The position numbers were made by a program, and so were the translations under genes. A stretch of DNA of 64,000 nucleotides from Evansella sp. AB-P1. GTDB lineage: Bacteria; Bacillota; Bacilli; Bacillales; Salisediminibacteriaceae. Numbering within the stretch: the stretch's first letter is position 1; each line of letters opens with the position of its first letter. The stretch lies in the NCBI RefSeq assembly GCF_029688925.1, contig NZ_JARUKY010000013.1, positions 62,001 to 126,000 on the forward strand, in the 5' to 3' direction. The notes beneath the pieces are model-generated. The model saw nothing but the letters and a program-made list of their open reading frames with translations. It ran no database searches and was not told the origin of the DNA. This document shows positions 27,827 to 36,413 of this stretch, piece after piece.

Positions 27827-28624
27827 ATGAACCAACTAGAAATTCACGAGTATTTAAAAGAATTTTTTATAGAAAATAATAGTGAAATACTTGATGAATC
27901 TCCAGGTCATTTACATGTACAACTATCCATAGAGATGGATAAGGCGTTAATGAACCGTCCTTTTTATTGGCATTACATTGAAAAAATGAACGGTGTTCCT
28001 AATCCAATGAAATTAACGCTAATTACAGATAGGGATTCGGTGAATGAAGATTTAAAAGGGGAGCTCATCCACTTTGGATCTCCACGATTACATCAAATAT
28101 TTGATACTGCAACTGGCTTAGGAAGCCATGTATTACTCTATGAATCAGTTAATACCAATGGTTTTACAAAACCATTAAAACCTTGGATTATATTAAATGG
28201 AGTAATTTCTTATCGGAGTAACCATAAAAAGGATCATTTCTTTTCCATTGGCTTAAGCCTAATCACCGGTGAAATGATTCATGACATTCAGTCACATATA
28301 GAATATAAGAACTTTACAGAGCAAATACCAGATTACTGTTTTAAAATGAACCCTATTATAAAGCCACAATCTGGCTTGGAAAGAATTAAGAAATATATTT
28401 ATGAACAATTAGAGGAAGAAGATCATCAATGGGCGAAAGTAGCAGTAGATCAACTAAAAAAGGATATAGCTTTATTGGAAACCTTTTATAAGGATGAAGA
28501 GGATAAACCTGAAACTTACTTTCATGAAAAAGAAGCTATAAAGGAACAATACGATCCTAAAATAGAAATTTCAATTATTAATGGAGGGTTGTTTTATTTC
28601 CTTAACCATCCACTTAGTGAATAA
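27827..28624 (+). CDS. yqhG: YqhG family protein
   Basis: 265 aa, conserved in Bacillus directly after yqhH, as here (14-base gap), which suggests a joint role with the helicase. No catalytic motif recognised; mixed alpha/beta soluble protein with an acidic helical C-terminal part. ATG preceded by AAAGGGTG. Confidence 0.88.
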   Translation: MNQLEIHEYLKEFFIENNSEILDESPGHLHVQLSIEMDKALMNRPFYWHYIEKMNGVPNPMKLTLITDRDSVNEDLKGELIHFGSPRLHQIFDTATGLGSHVLLYESVNTNGFTKPLKPWIILNGVISYRSNHKKDHFFSIGLSLITGEMIHDIQSHIEYKNFTEQIPDYCFKMNPIIKPQSGLERIKKYIYEQLEEEDHQWAKVAVDQLKKDIALLETFYKDEEDKPETYFHEKEAIKEQYDPKIEISIINGGLFYFLNHPLSE

Positions 28625-28633
28625 AATAAAATG

Positions 28634-28785
28634 CTTCCCTGAAAAAATATAGCTTCAGGAGTGAAAGCTGGTAACTCCAGTTTTGAGGCTGAGGCCTTGC
28701 CATGTTAAAAAAGCTTCTGAATAGAACGTACGAACCATCTTAAGTATTTTCATACCCATGGTGCAACTTACATGAGAGTCTCCCC
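28634..28785 (+). repeat. Degenerate modular repeat copy (family A)
   Basis: Starts CTTCCCTGAAAAAATA and ends TATTTTCATACCCATGGTGC then TTACATGAGAG, with a core holding GAGGCTGAGGCCTTGCC. The same constant ends as the other family A copies. Confidence 0.6.
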
Positions 28786-28812
28786 TATAAAAATTATTTT
28801 ATAGGGGAATAA
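28782..28812 (+). terminator. Hairpin after yqhG
   Basis: TTCCCCTATAAAAT-type stem (TCCCCTATAAAA against TTTTATAGGGGA). No strong T tract, so termination is uncertain. Confidence 0.45.
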
Positions 28813-28824
28813 TAAGAAAAGCGT

Positions 28825-29000
28825 AATGTCGACATCCTATCTCCGGCGACAAGCAAATGTTCTGGCCGATAAAAAGTGCGATGTTATACTTTTAATCGGG
28901 CAGGTTATTTGACCTCGAGCCGATGGCGCCTCAATTTAACCTAAGAACACCCGCGTCCAGTGGGCAAAGGTTAAATCATCGACATCCTGTCTCCTAGACT
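28825..29000. repeat. Degenerate intergenic repeat
   Basis: Contains two near copies of a CGACATCCT(A/G)TCTCC word (28830 and 28979) bracketing GC-richer sequence with CTCGAGCCGATGGCGCC; a similar TTCGAGCCGATGGCGCTTG lies at about 53395. No coding capacity. Confidence 0.45.
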
Positions 29001-29043
29001 ACGTTAGAAAAAAATTTTATAAATTCTTATCTTTTCATAAAGA

Positions 29044-29076
29044 AAACTCATACCACAGGAATGGTATGAGTTGTTC
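29044..29076 (-). terminator. Terminator of yqzE
   Basis: AACTCATACCATTCCTGTGG hairpin closing with TATGAGTTTTC on the minus strand right after yqzE. Confidence 0.8.
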
Positions 29077-29081
29077 CTTAA

Positions 29082-29270
29082 TCACTCTTTATTTCTCCAC
29101 TGTTTATATGTTTGGGAAATAGCAAAAGGAATTAAACCAAACAGTTGATAGGCTTTTGGCTGTTGCATGTTCCGTTTTTCTTCCTTTCTCGCCCTCTTTT
29201 CTTCTTTTGGTTGATCTACATATGATACAACCTGCTCGGTTACGTATTTAATGTAATCATTCGTTTTCAA
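29082..29270 (-). CDS. yqzE: YqzE family protein
   Basis: 62-aa basic protein, conserved downstream of the comG operon in Bacillus. TTG start giving MKTNDYIKYVTEQVV, the family N-terminus; an upstream in-frame TTG would add six residues. The C-terminal segment LFGLIPFAISQTYKQW is hydrophobic. Function unknown; it may be transcribed with comG. Confidence 0.85.
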   Translation of the reverse strand: MKTNDYIKYVTEQVVSYVDQPKEEKRARKEEKRNMQQPKAYQLFGLIPFAISQTYKQWRNKE

Positions 29271-29327
29271 CCTTATCACTCTTTTCAACTAGATCCATTT
29301 TAAGACTAGTCTTCCCTTATTAACTAG

Positions 29328-29834
29328 TTATTTATACATCACCGTATGATGGAGCTCTGATATTACCTCTTCTAAGCTTTTATCTTCTGTACTAACGATA
29401 TAATCTGCTTTTTCGTAAAGAGGTACTCGATTCATATAGCGCTTTTTTAATCCACTTAGCCCTTCCTTCGTAATAGGACGGTTTCCGTCATCTTTAATTC
29501 TTGAATATATGGTTTCAAAGGAAGCTTTTAAATACACAACTTTTCCATTTTCTTTCATAAAATCTATATTTTCACTATTTTCAACAATTCCTCCACCAGT
29601 AGCAATAATAACTTTTCCCTGTAAACTGCATTGATGAAGAGCTTGTGACTCCCATGAACGAAACCCTTCCTCCCCAAACTGTTCAAATATTTGAGGGATA
29701 TTCATATTATTTTGTTGTACGATATAATCATCTAAATCTACGAAGTCACACTCCTCTTTTACCGCTAGTTGTTTTCCTATCGTTGTTTTTCCTGATCCCA
29801 TAAATCCGATAAGGTATAGTATTTCTTTTTTCAC
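29328..29834 (-). CDS. aroK: Shikimate kinase (AroK)
   Basis: Phosphorylates shikimate with ATP. 168 aa, P-loop GFMGSGKTT (residues 9-17), DLDDYI, and the shikimate-binding ATGGGI segment are present; DGNRP is the lid. GTG start overlaps the comGG stop (GTGA) with AGAAGGAG upstream, so it is translationally coupled to the competence operon. This pairing is also seen in B. subtilis (yqzE-aroK region). Confidence 0.95.
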   Translation of the reverse strand: MKKEILYLIGFMGSGKTTIGKQLAVKEECDFVDLDDYIVQQNNMNIPQIFEQFGEEGFRSWESQALHQCSLQGKVIIATGGGIVENSENIDFMKENGKVVYLKASFETIYSRIKDDGNRPITKEGLSGLKKRYMNRVPLYEKADYIVSTEDKSLEEVISELHHTVMYK

Positions 29835-30235
29835 TGTATATGCGCTCCTTCTGTCCAATTTGTTAATATGCCCGTTTTTATGTGATACGTAAATTTCGCA
29901 CCTCGTTGACTACCACTTATAGTTCTAGCAACAATTACAATACTAAATTGATTTTGATTTATATGTGTAATTGTATAATGGACGGTACCATTAATGTCAT
30001 TTACTTTTCCTGCAGCTAAATGCTCATCCTCTTCCTCCATTAATAATAACACTTCTTCTAAGGCAGATATAAGCATATGATCAAGTGAATTTACTTCTTT
30101 TTCTAATACGAAAAATCTTTTCTCACTTTCAAAAACAGCAAGATAATGAATAAAGGATGCAGAGAGAACGAATAAAATAAGGATAGATAATAATAAAGCG
30201 AATCCTCCATTAACCCTATTTCTACTCATCATCAT
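29831..30235 (-). CDS. comGG: Competence protein ComGG (minor pseudopilin)
   Basis: 134 aa, last comG gene. Short hydrophilic start, one N-terminal membrane helix (about 12-32), then a divergent beta-rich domain. No canonical pilin cleavage motif, as usual for ComGG. It overlaps comGF at its 5' end. Part of the DNA-uptake pseudopilus. Confidence 0.85.
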   Translation of the reverse strand: MMMSRNRVNGGFALLLSILILFVLSASFIHYLAVFESEKRFFVLEKEVNSLDHMLISALEEVLLLMEEEDEHLAAGKVNDINGTVHYTITHINQNQFSIVIVARTISGSQRGAKFTYHIKTGILTNWTEGAHIQ

Positions 30236-30695
30236 TACTTATGAAAGCATATCGAGGGTGAATAATTAATTTTTCGTAATTCAAACCATCTATACCCTGT
30301 ATCTTTACTTCAACACCATTATGAACTGCTCTAACTTCCAGTTTACTTACATTTTGAAGAAACACCTCATGACCAGATTTGTTTACCCTTCTCCTTACCT
30401 TGTCTTGATATAATTCATATTGTATTGTTGCTTGATCAGAGGGACGATTAAAGTAGAGAATCGTTTCATTAACATTTGTCCAAAAATAATCGCTACTTCT
30501 AAAATCTAGTTTAAGCTGGTTCATAAAAAGTATTTTTTCTTCATATACAAGTCCACTTGATTCTGGTTTAACCCATATGGAAAAGACGATAGGTACCATA
30601 GAAATAATAACAAAAAATATAGATAGACTAATTAGCAATTCTACTAACGTTATTCCATACGATTTACCTTTTCTTATTTGATAAACACCTATCAT
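30222..30695 (-). CDS. comGF: Competence protein ComGF (minor pseudopilin)
   Basis: About 157 aa with the prepilin-like N-terminus GKSYGITLVELLISLSIFFV and a helix of about 20 residues. Start uncertain: several ATG/GTG codons lie within 33 bases and GGGAG sequences precede more than one; the ATG at 30695 is used. Overlaps comGE and comGG in the operon. Confidence 0.85.
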   Translation of the reverse strand: MIGVYQIRKGKSYGITLVELLISLSIFFVIISMVPIVFSIWVKPESSGLVYEEKILFMNQLKLDFRSSDYFWTNVNETILYFNRPSDQATIQYELYQDKVRRRVNKSGHEVFLQNVSKLEVRAVHNGVEVKIQGIDGLNYEKLIIHPRYAFISNDDE

Positions 30696-30993
30696 ACTCC
30701 CTACCATTCCCTCCCTGCCATGAGACACATAATATATCCATCATGTTATTGTTAGAAGCTTTAATGTAAAAGGTAGTGCTCCGTAAATGTACGAATGTAC
30801 CATCTAATTCGTCTAAGTCATTATTTTCATGATATAAATGAAGAATAAGCTGTTCCCCATCTCTTTCGCTTCTAATAGCTTGTCTCTCTTGCTGAACAAT
30901 TACAAATGCAGGTACAATTACCGCTACAGTCACAGAAAATAATAAGAGGGATAATATGACTTCAATAAATGTAAACCCTTTATCGTTTTGCAA
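30664..30993 (-). CDS. comGE: Competence protein ComGE (minor pseudopilin)
   Basis: 109 aa with type IV prepilin N-terminus KGFTFIEVILSLLLFSVTVA. Overlaps comGD at the start and comGF at the end. Contributes to the pseudopilus needed for transforming DNA to reach ComEA. Confidence 0.85.
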   Translation of the reverse strand: MQNDKGFTFIEVILSLLLFSVTVAVIVPAFVIVQQERQAIRSERDGEQLILHLYHENNDLDELDGTFVHLRSTTFYIKASNNNMMDILCVSWQGGNGREYDRCLSNKKR

Positions 30994-31435
30994 TGTAGAA
31001 TCTCCCCCTTACAAATTGGAACACTAAATCGTATCTATCAGCTCCATAATAAAATAGCAGAGAACCAGAATTGGATGTTGTACCTGTAGGCAAAAAGCGA
31101 ATCCCATTATAATCCAACGTTCCTTTTACTACAGTTAATCCTTTAGGAAAATCTCGTGTTTCAACAGCATTAACCCCATGGCGAATAATGTAATTATTAT
31201 TTGTTGGGGAAAATACAAAACGAACTATTATCCCATCTGTCATGGCTCTCATTTGACCTTCATATAAATCCTTCTCCAATTGCTCAAAAAAATAATTTAT
31301 ATCGTTTACACGGATTGAAGTAGTAAAACTGGGAATGGATAGGAGGAGGATGGATGATAGAAGTATTAATACTAAGAGGATTTCAAAAAGAGTATATCCC
31401 TGTTCTTGATTATTTGGAAACGGAAACTTAATCAT
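30980..31435 (-). CDS. comGD: Competence protein ComGD (minor pseudopilin)
   Basis: 151 aa with prepilin motif EQGYTLFEILLVLILLSS and a GspH-like C-terminal domain. It starts 8 bases inside comGC. Processed by the ComC peptidase in the family. Confidence 0.9.
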   Translation of the reverse strand: MIKFPFPNNQEQGYTLFEILLVLILLSSILLLSIPSFTTSIRVNDINYFFEQLEKDLYEGQMRAMTDGIIVRFVFSPTNNNYIIRHGVNAVETRDFPKGLTVVKGTLDYNGIRFLPTGTTSNSGSLLFYYGADRYDLVFQFVRGRFYIAKR

Positions 31436-31751
31436 TTTCTTTTATATTAAATGCTAAATCGTCGATGGATAATAAACTTCCGTCTGGACACGTAATGCTA
31501 TCTACATATCCTTCTTCAAGTAGATCATTAAGTTCACCTAACTTTTGATTCTTTTCTATTTCGTAGACTATTTTTTGTGCTCGCAGTAATTCGACAGTAG
31601 CTTCACAGCCTTTTTTGTTTGCCATTTCTTGATTTTTAGATAAATTCGGTACTGCAATTAATAGTAATGTGGAGATGATAACTAGTACGATCATCATCTC
31701 AAATAATGTAAAGCCTTGTTGGTTTTTGCAAGCCTTTTTTAATTTCTTCAT
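31428..31751 (-). CDS. comGC: Competence protein ComGC (major pseudopilin)
   Basis: 107 aa, the major competence pilin. Prepilin cleavage site and helix NQQGFTLFEMMIVLVIISTL, two Cys (about 49 and 87) that form the stabilising disulfide in B. subtilis. Unusually it is separated from comGB by about 330 bases that contain an opposite-strand small ORF. Confidence 0.93.
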   Translation of the reverse strand: MKKLKKACKNQQGFTLFEMMIVLVIISTLLLIAVPNLSKNQEMANKKGCEATVELLRAQKIVYEIEKNQKLGELNDLLEEGYVDSITCPDGSLLSIDDLAFNIKEND

Positions 31752-31860
31752 ATGACATAAACTCCTTTCATCATAAATAACGAAATATTCTATCTTTTTA
31801 GTGAATTTTAAGCTATACTAAAATTAGTATTTTTTCATTGAAAGTATTGGAGGGGTCTTA

Positions 31861-32025
31861 TTGCTTAATCAAAAGCTGTTTACTTTGTTGTCCCATGAAT
31901 TTTATGAAAAGTTAGGCAGAAGACTGACAATAGAGGAATTGGATTTTATACATTGGATAAGTGAAAATTATAGTAATGACTGTTTTATTAACGAAAGGGA
32001 AACGAATCACGAACAAACAACTTAA
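31861..32025 (+). CDS. Small ORF antisense to the comG operon, 54 aa
   Basis: TTG start with TTGGAGGGG at about 8 bases, a 54-codon frame reading LLSHEFYEKLGRRLTIEELD and ISENYSNDCFINERE. It is followed by a hairpin and T-rich tract (32039-32072). It sits between comGC and comGB but on the opposite strand. Family not recognised. The SD, composition and own terminator argue for a real small gene; the position inside an operon argues for caution. Confidence 0.6.
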   Translation: MLNQKLFTLLSHEFYEKLGRRLTIEELDFIHWISENYSNDCFINERETNHEQTT

Positions 32026-32038
32026 TTAACAATCTTAA

Positions 32039-32072
32039 CTCCCTAGTGATTATACTGGGGATTTTATTATTT
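32039..32072 (+). terminator. Terminator after the small antisense ORF
   Basis: TCCCTAGT / ACTGGGGA stem with loop GATTAT, then TTTTATTATTTTTT on the plus strand. Confidence 0.65.
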
Positions 32073-32080
32073 TTTCCCAA

Positions 32081-33103
32081 TTACAACCCATCAATGATAT
32101 TAAAGATAGGTAGCATCATAGATAGAAACAGGACTAAAACGATAAATGTTATCACTCCATAGATTATCGCCTGTAGTAATACTAAAAGTTTCTGAGACTT
32201 TTCAAAATGTTGTTTAAGTAAAAAATTACTATATCTTTCTAACTCTTCTCCCATCATCCCCTTTGCTTCTCCTAGTGTAATCATTCCATGAAATTGTGGT
32301 TCGTAATAATTTCTTTTTTGCACACTTTCTGAAAAAGAATTTCCCTCTGACATTTGCAAACTAATTTCTTTTGCTTCCATTTTTATAAATTCCATTTTCG
32401 AATGGTGTTGTAAAGTAGATAAAGAATGAAACAATGACATATTATTTTTTAACAACGGAGAAAGTTGAGAAACAAAGTAATAAGTTAATAAGGTCTTAGT
32501 AAATTTCCGTATGTACGGAAGACGAATAAAAAAACGGATTCTTTTTTTGATAGATGTTTTCTTAAATAGTAGGATTGTGAAAAAGATCGTGGTTACTAGT
32601 ATGAGAAAAAACGGGAGGCGTACGTAAGAAAGGATAAAAATAATAAATCTCGTTATCCAAGGGAGCTCATGATTCATTGAATTGAAGAATACCATAAATT
32701 GAGGAAAGACTCCTTCAGATAAAATAGAAGCCATAATAAGTAATCCTCCAAAAAGGAAGAGAGGATAATTTAGCATTTTCCTTCCTTTCATTAGCATTTC
32801 GTATTTCATCTTTAACATTAGTGCACCATTTTTTATCCCCTCCTTTAATTCTCCATATTTTTCAGCAAGAAGTATATAGCTTATTACATCTTTTGGGAAT
32901 CCTCCGGAAGTTAAATGATTAGAAAAGTCATCCCCTTTTAGTAACGATTCATATAAACTTATAGACCATTCTTTTTTAGCTCCCGACTGATAACTTCCTA
33001 ACAATTGCAGAGAATCTGATAAACTAAAGCCTTCATTTAATAAGGACTCTAATTGACCTAGCCAATCACTTCGTTCAAGATCATTCCGAAAAACTCTTTT
33101 CAT
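32081..33103 (-). CDS. comGB: Competence membrane platform protein ComGB
   Basis: 340 aa, GspF/PilC family inner-membrane platform of the pseudopilus. Two GspF-like repeats with three membrane helices near 120-200 and the C-terminus. ATG (MKRVFRNDL) one base after the comGA stop, with GGGAAGGGGG upstream; the longer frame overlaps comGA. Confidence 0.93.
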   Translation of the reverse strand: MKRVFRNDLERSDWLGQLESLLNEGFSLSDSLQLLGSYQSGAKKEWSISLYESLLKGDDFSNHLTSGGFPKDVISYILLAEKYGELKEGIKNGALMLKMKYEMLMKGRKMLNYPLFLFGGLLIMASILSEGVFPQFMVFFNSMNHELPWITRFIIFILSYVRLPFFLILVTTIFFTILLFKKTSIKKRIRFFIRLPYIRKFTKTLLTYYFVSQLSPLLKNNMSLFHSLSTLQHHSKMEFIKMEAKEISLQMSEGNSFSESVQKRNYYEPQFHGMITLGEAKGMMGEELERYSNFLLKQHFEKSQKLLVLLQAIIYGVITFIVLVLFLSMMLPIFNIIDGL

Positions 33104-33104
33104 C

Positions 33105-34169
33105 TTACACCCCCTTCCCAATTCGGTTATACTCACTTTCGTGTATAAAGCCAAGAGCAATTCCTTTACATATGACTTTATTAATAGAGACTACAGATGT
33201 CATGGAGTTCCAAGAATCTATTAACCCTATTGCCTCTTGTAAAGGCGTCCCTGTTAAGATTTCATATACAGCACCTCTCCTTCTTTTTCTTTGTTTTTTA
33301 CAATATGGTACACAACTAGCTCCACAGTATGGACACAACATATTTACAAGTCGTTGAGAAACAACTCCTCCAATTACATCCAATAAATCCGTTTTCTTCA
33401 CACCTAATTCGTGCAATCTTTTTAATGCACTTACTGAGTTTTTACTATGAAGAGTAGTTAAAACTAGATGGCCAGTTAAAGCCGCACGTACAGCCATTTT
33501 TGCTGTTTCAGAGTCTCTAATTTCCCCAATCATAATAATGTCCGGATCATGTCTTAACAAACTACGAAGGCCACTTGAATAAGTAATACCAGCTCGTTCA
33601 TTAATTTCCATTTGTAAAAATTGATCACATCGTTGCTCAACTGGATCCTCTAACGTAATAATATTTCGTTTCATCACATTAAAACTAGTGTGTAATAAGG
33701 AATACAAAGTAGTCGTTTTACCAGAACCAGTTGGTCCACAAATAACATACAGTCCATATGGCGCATGTATCATATTAATAAGCTTTGTTGCTTGATAAGG
33801 AAATAGTGAAAGCTGAGGTAATGATAGGTGGTTTTCATGTGGAAATAATCGGATAACTAATGTTTCATTAAAAGATGAAGGAAAAGTAGATAATCGTATG
33901 GCATACGATTTATCCAAAAGTGGTACAGTTAAGGAGCTATTTTGAGGTCGTCTTCGTTCTCCAACGTCCATGCCAGATATAAATTTAAGATGATTAATTA
34001 ACTTGTTAATTAGAGTAAGTGGGAATTTTTCTATTTCAACTAAGTTTCCATCAACACGAAATCGAATAACTCCACTCTTTTCCATTGGGACAATATGAAT
34101 ATCTGAAGCACGGAAGGAAATAGCTTGCGTCAAAATATTTTCTGTTTTCCATTTTACATCCATCTCCAT
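33105..34169 (-). CDS. comGA: Competence traffic ATPase ComGA
   Basis: 354 aa, type II/IV secretion ATPase that powers pseudopilus assembly. Walker A GPTGSGKTTTLYSLL, Asp box TLEDPVEQ, Walker B IIMIGEIRDSETA and His box LTTLHSKNS. A zinc tetracysteine CPYCGASCVPYC is present. GGAGGTGATAA precedes the ATG. First comG gene; expected ComK control, with only AT-rich upstream sequence and no clear ComK box. Confidence 0.95.
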   Translation of the reverse strand: MEMDVKWKTENILTQAISFRASDIHIVPMEKSGVIRFRVDGNLVEIEKFPLTLINKLINHLKFISGMDVGERRRPQNSSLTVPLLDKSYAIRLSTFPSSFNETLVIRLFPHENHLSLPQLSLFPYQATKLINMIHAPYGLYVICGPTGSGKTTTLYSLLHTSFNVMKRNIITLEDPVEQRCDQFLQMEINERAGITYSSGLRSLLRHDPDIIMIGEIRDSETAKMAVRAALTGHLVLTTLHSKNSVSALKRLHELGVKKTDLLDVIGGVVSQRLVNMLCPYCGASCVPYCKKQRKRRRGAVYEILTGTPLQEAIGLIDSWNSMTSVVSINKVICKGIALGFIHESEYNRIGKGV

Positions 34170-34315
34170 TTATCACCTCCAATTGTAAATTAGTAAACAA
34201 TAGTACAAATATTGGTATTCGACACTATTTCGTTAAATCCTTCTTATTTTTTAAAAAAATTGTATATTTTTTTTCAAATATGGAATCGTAATGTTATAGG
34301 GTCATTCTTTATTAA

Positions 34316-34390
34316 TGGGATGTAGCCAAGTGGTAAGGCAACGGACTTTGACTCCGTTATGCGTAGGTTCGAATCCTGCCATCCCAGCCA
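34316..34390 (+). tRNA. tRNA-Gln (UUG)
   Basis: Cloverleaf with acceptor TGGGATG / CATCCCA, anticodon loop CTTTGAC giving UUG, T-loop GGTTCGAATCC and encoded CCA. Followed by a terminator. Confidence 0.97.
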
Positions 34391-34401
34391 TCATACATAA
34401 T

Positions 34402-34442
34402 AAACCGCATGTGATCAACAAGTTCACATGCGGTTTATATTT
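34402..34442 (+). terminator. Terminator after tRNA-Gln
   Basis: AAACCGCATGTGA / TCACATGCGGTTT stem followed by TATATTTTTATT. Confidence 0.85.
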
Positions 34443-34481
34443 TTATTATTAACTGGAAGAATAATGAGATCTTCCCTTTAA

Positions 34482-34925
34482 TTAACTATTCTTTATTTCT
34501 TCTGCATCCTCTTTAATCTTTTCTTTTGTCTCTTCAATTTCATTTACAACTTCGTTTGCTAATTTCTTTCCTTCTTCTTTTTCAGAATCAACAATTTCTT
34601 GAATGTCATTACTTAATTCTTCACCCATGTCTGTTGCTTTATTTGTTATTGATTGGGCCTTATCTGATACTCTTTCCCACTGATCCTTCGCTACTTGGGA
34701 CCATTCAGATGACTTATCTTTTGCATACTGACTATATTCAGCTCCCTTTTCAAGGGCAGTATTCGTAATTTCAACAGTTTTATCCTTTGCTGTTGATGCC
34801 TTTTCATTTATATCTGTTCTTAACTCTTTACCTGATTTAGGTGCAAACAACATTGCACTAGATGCACCTATTATTCCACCGATTACAACACCAATTAAAA
34901 AATCCTTAGTATCCATTTTACTCAT
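34482..34925 (-). CDS. YtxH domain-containing protein
   Basis: 147 aa. N-terminal glycine-rich helix DFLIGVVIGGIIGASSAMLFAPKSGKELR, the YtxH signature, then a long amphipathic Lys/Glu helical tail of repeated heptad-like units resembling LEA or apolipoprotein-like stress proteins. Possibly a general-stress envelope protein; no sigma-B promoter was identified. Confidence 0.88.
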   Translation of the reverse strand: MSKMDTKDFLIGVVIGGIIGASSAMLFAPKSGKELRTDINEKASTAKDKTVEITNTALEKGAEYSQYAKDKSSEWSQVAKDQWERVSDKAQSITNKATDMGEELSNDIQEIVDSEKEEGKKLANEVVNEIEETKEKIKEDAEEIKNS

Positions 34926-35173
34926 AATATAACCTCCTCAATACATTTTAAGTTTTACATTAATACTCTTTTTCCTTCTTTCTCATTATCCTAAACCACT
35001 TTTTATGGTTTAACACAGAAACTATTTCCAAAGATTCACAAAATATTTATACACCTGTTTCGTGACAATAATGTGACTTTATCATATTAATCAGTTATTT
35101 AGGTTGAAAATGCATTTATTTCTGTTATTTCCTATATTATAATAATAGTAGCTTAAATTAGGAGTGGTTGGTA

Positions 35174-35884
35174 ATGGAACAACAAACACTGAAAATAACT
35201 GGGGTATTATCTGACCCAACACGTTTTTCAATTTATCAATATGTTGCACGGCAGCATCGAGATGTTACTGTGCAAGAAATTGCTGATACATTTAAAATTC
35301 ATGCGAATGTTGCACGTTTACATTTGACTAAGTTAGAAGATGTAAACATGCTGACTTCTGATACAAAGAAAACAGGCAAGGGTGGACGTCCTAGTCGGTT
35401 TTATCAACTTTCCGATGAAGTAGTCAGCCTTCAATTTCCTTATCGTGATTATCAGAAATTATCTGAAATCGCCATTGAAACCCTTGCATCTCTTGGTAAA
35501 GTAGGAGAAGCTGCATTAGAAGAAACAGGGAGAAAGTTCGGTCTCGAATCAGCAAAATCGTTCGTTGGTACATTAGACCAGAACATTCAGCAAATGGATC
35601 CAAGAGAAAAAGTTAAATTTATTGAAAAAATTGCTCTGAATCAAGGATTAAATCCTGAAATACACTATGATGAAGAGAAGCATGAAATAGTATTTAGGAT
35701 CTATAATTGTACATTTAAAGAAATTGCTCAAAGTAATTTTGGTATTTGTAAAATGCATCATGCATTAATTCAAGGCATTTTTGAATTTTTCTTTGATGAA
35801 ATTAAACTAAAAGAAGAATCAAGGATGTTCCAGAAAAACGAAATGGCTTGTACGTATACAACGATCTCATTACCTCAACTCTAA
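35174..35884 (+). CDS. HTH transcriptional regulator, possible Fe-S (SufR-like) sensor
   Basis: 236 aa. An N-terminal ArsR/DeoR-like winged HTH (LSDPTRFSIYQYVA, then VQEIADTFKIHANVARLHLT and GRPSRFYQLS) is followed by a V4R-like domain. Near the C-terminus NCTFKEIA and FGICKMHH place two Cys 12 residues apart, the spacing of SufR cluster ligands (known), and a third Cys follows in EMACTY. AGGAG is nine bases before the ATG. It is followed by yqgY. Targets unknown. Confidence 0.8.
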   Translation: MEQQTLKITGVLSDPTRFSIYQYVARQHRDVTVQEIADTFKIHANVARLHLTKLEDVNMLTSDTKKTGKGGRPSRFYQLSDEVVSLQFPYRDYQKLSEIAIETLASLGKVGEAALEETGRKFGLESAKSFVGTLDQNIQQMDPREKVKFIEKIALNQGLNPEIHYDEEKHEIVFRIYNCTFKEIAQSNFGICKMHHALIQGIFEFFFDEIKLKEESRMFQKNEMACTYTTISLPQL

Positions 35885-36008
35885 AAATGTGAAAAAAATA
35901 ATGTGTTTAAATATTTTACATTAAACTGCATTCGTTTTATAATAAAGTGTACTATTTTTGACACATATTATTATTATTGATGCAGTTACATAAAAGGAGG
36001 GAACCGTC

Positions 36009-36251
36009 TTGGATCGTATGTTCCGTGTAATAAGTTTTTGGACTGGAATATTTGCCATATTATTTATGGTAGGCGACATGATGGCTATGGCCATACTGTT
36101 CTTTGGACAAACTGGAGCATTTTTAGCATTAAGTTACTTGAAGTTGTCTGAAAGAGCATATATTTACATCTTTGGTGCATATTTAACATTGTTCTTTGTT
36201 GGCTTTACTTTTTATTCTACGTTCGTATTGGTACCAGGAATCGGTCATTAA
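36009..36251 (+). CDS. yqgY: YqgY, DUF2626 family membrane protein
   Basis: 80 aa with two to three membrane helices, matching the DUF2626 family in length and in MDRMFRVISFWTGIFA. TTG start nine bases after AAAGGAGG. Function unknown. Confidence 0.88.
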   Translation: MDRMFRVISFWTGIFAILFMVGDMMAMAILFFGQTGAFLALSYLKLSERAYIYIFGAYLTLFFVGFTFYSTFVLVPGIGH

Positions 36252-36270
36252 GAAAAGTACTATTATGTCA

Positions 36271-36305
36271 ATGCCCCTTTGCTAAGTGCAAAGGGGCATT
36301 TTTTT
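36271..36305 (+). terminator. Terminator of yqgY
   Basis: AATGCCCCTTTGC / GCAAAGGGGCATT stem with TTTTTTA tail. Confidence 0.92.
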
Positions 36306-36311
36306 ACTTAA

Positions 36312-36412
36312 GGCTTGTGTTAAAGGGTGGTGCAATGTAAAGATGTATAAGCCCGCGGCAAAGAAGACACTGTGAAGCATGAACAGATGTCGCACTAAAA
36401 ATGTAACAGAGC
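36312..36412 (+). repeat. Fragment of family A long core
   Basis: GGCAAAGAAGACACTGTGAA and GAACAGATGTCGCACT match the internal core of the long family A copies (for example 11690-11745); both ends are missing. Confidence 0.55.
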
Positions 36413-36413
36413 C

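Noticed and set aside
34200-34270. ComK boxes upstream of comGA
   Set aside because: A and T runs are present but no clear AAAA-N5-TTTT pair with accepted spacing; the region is too AT-rich to call.
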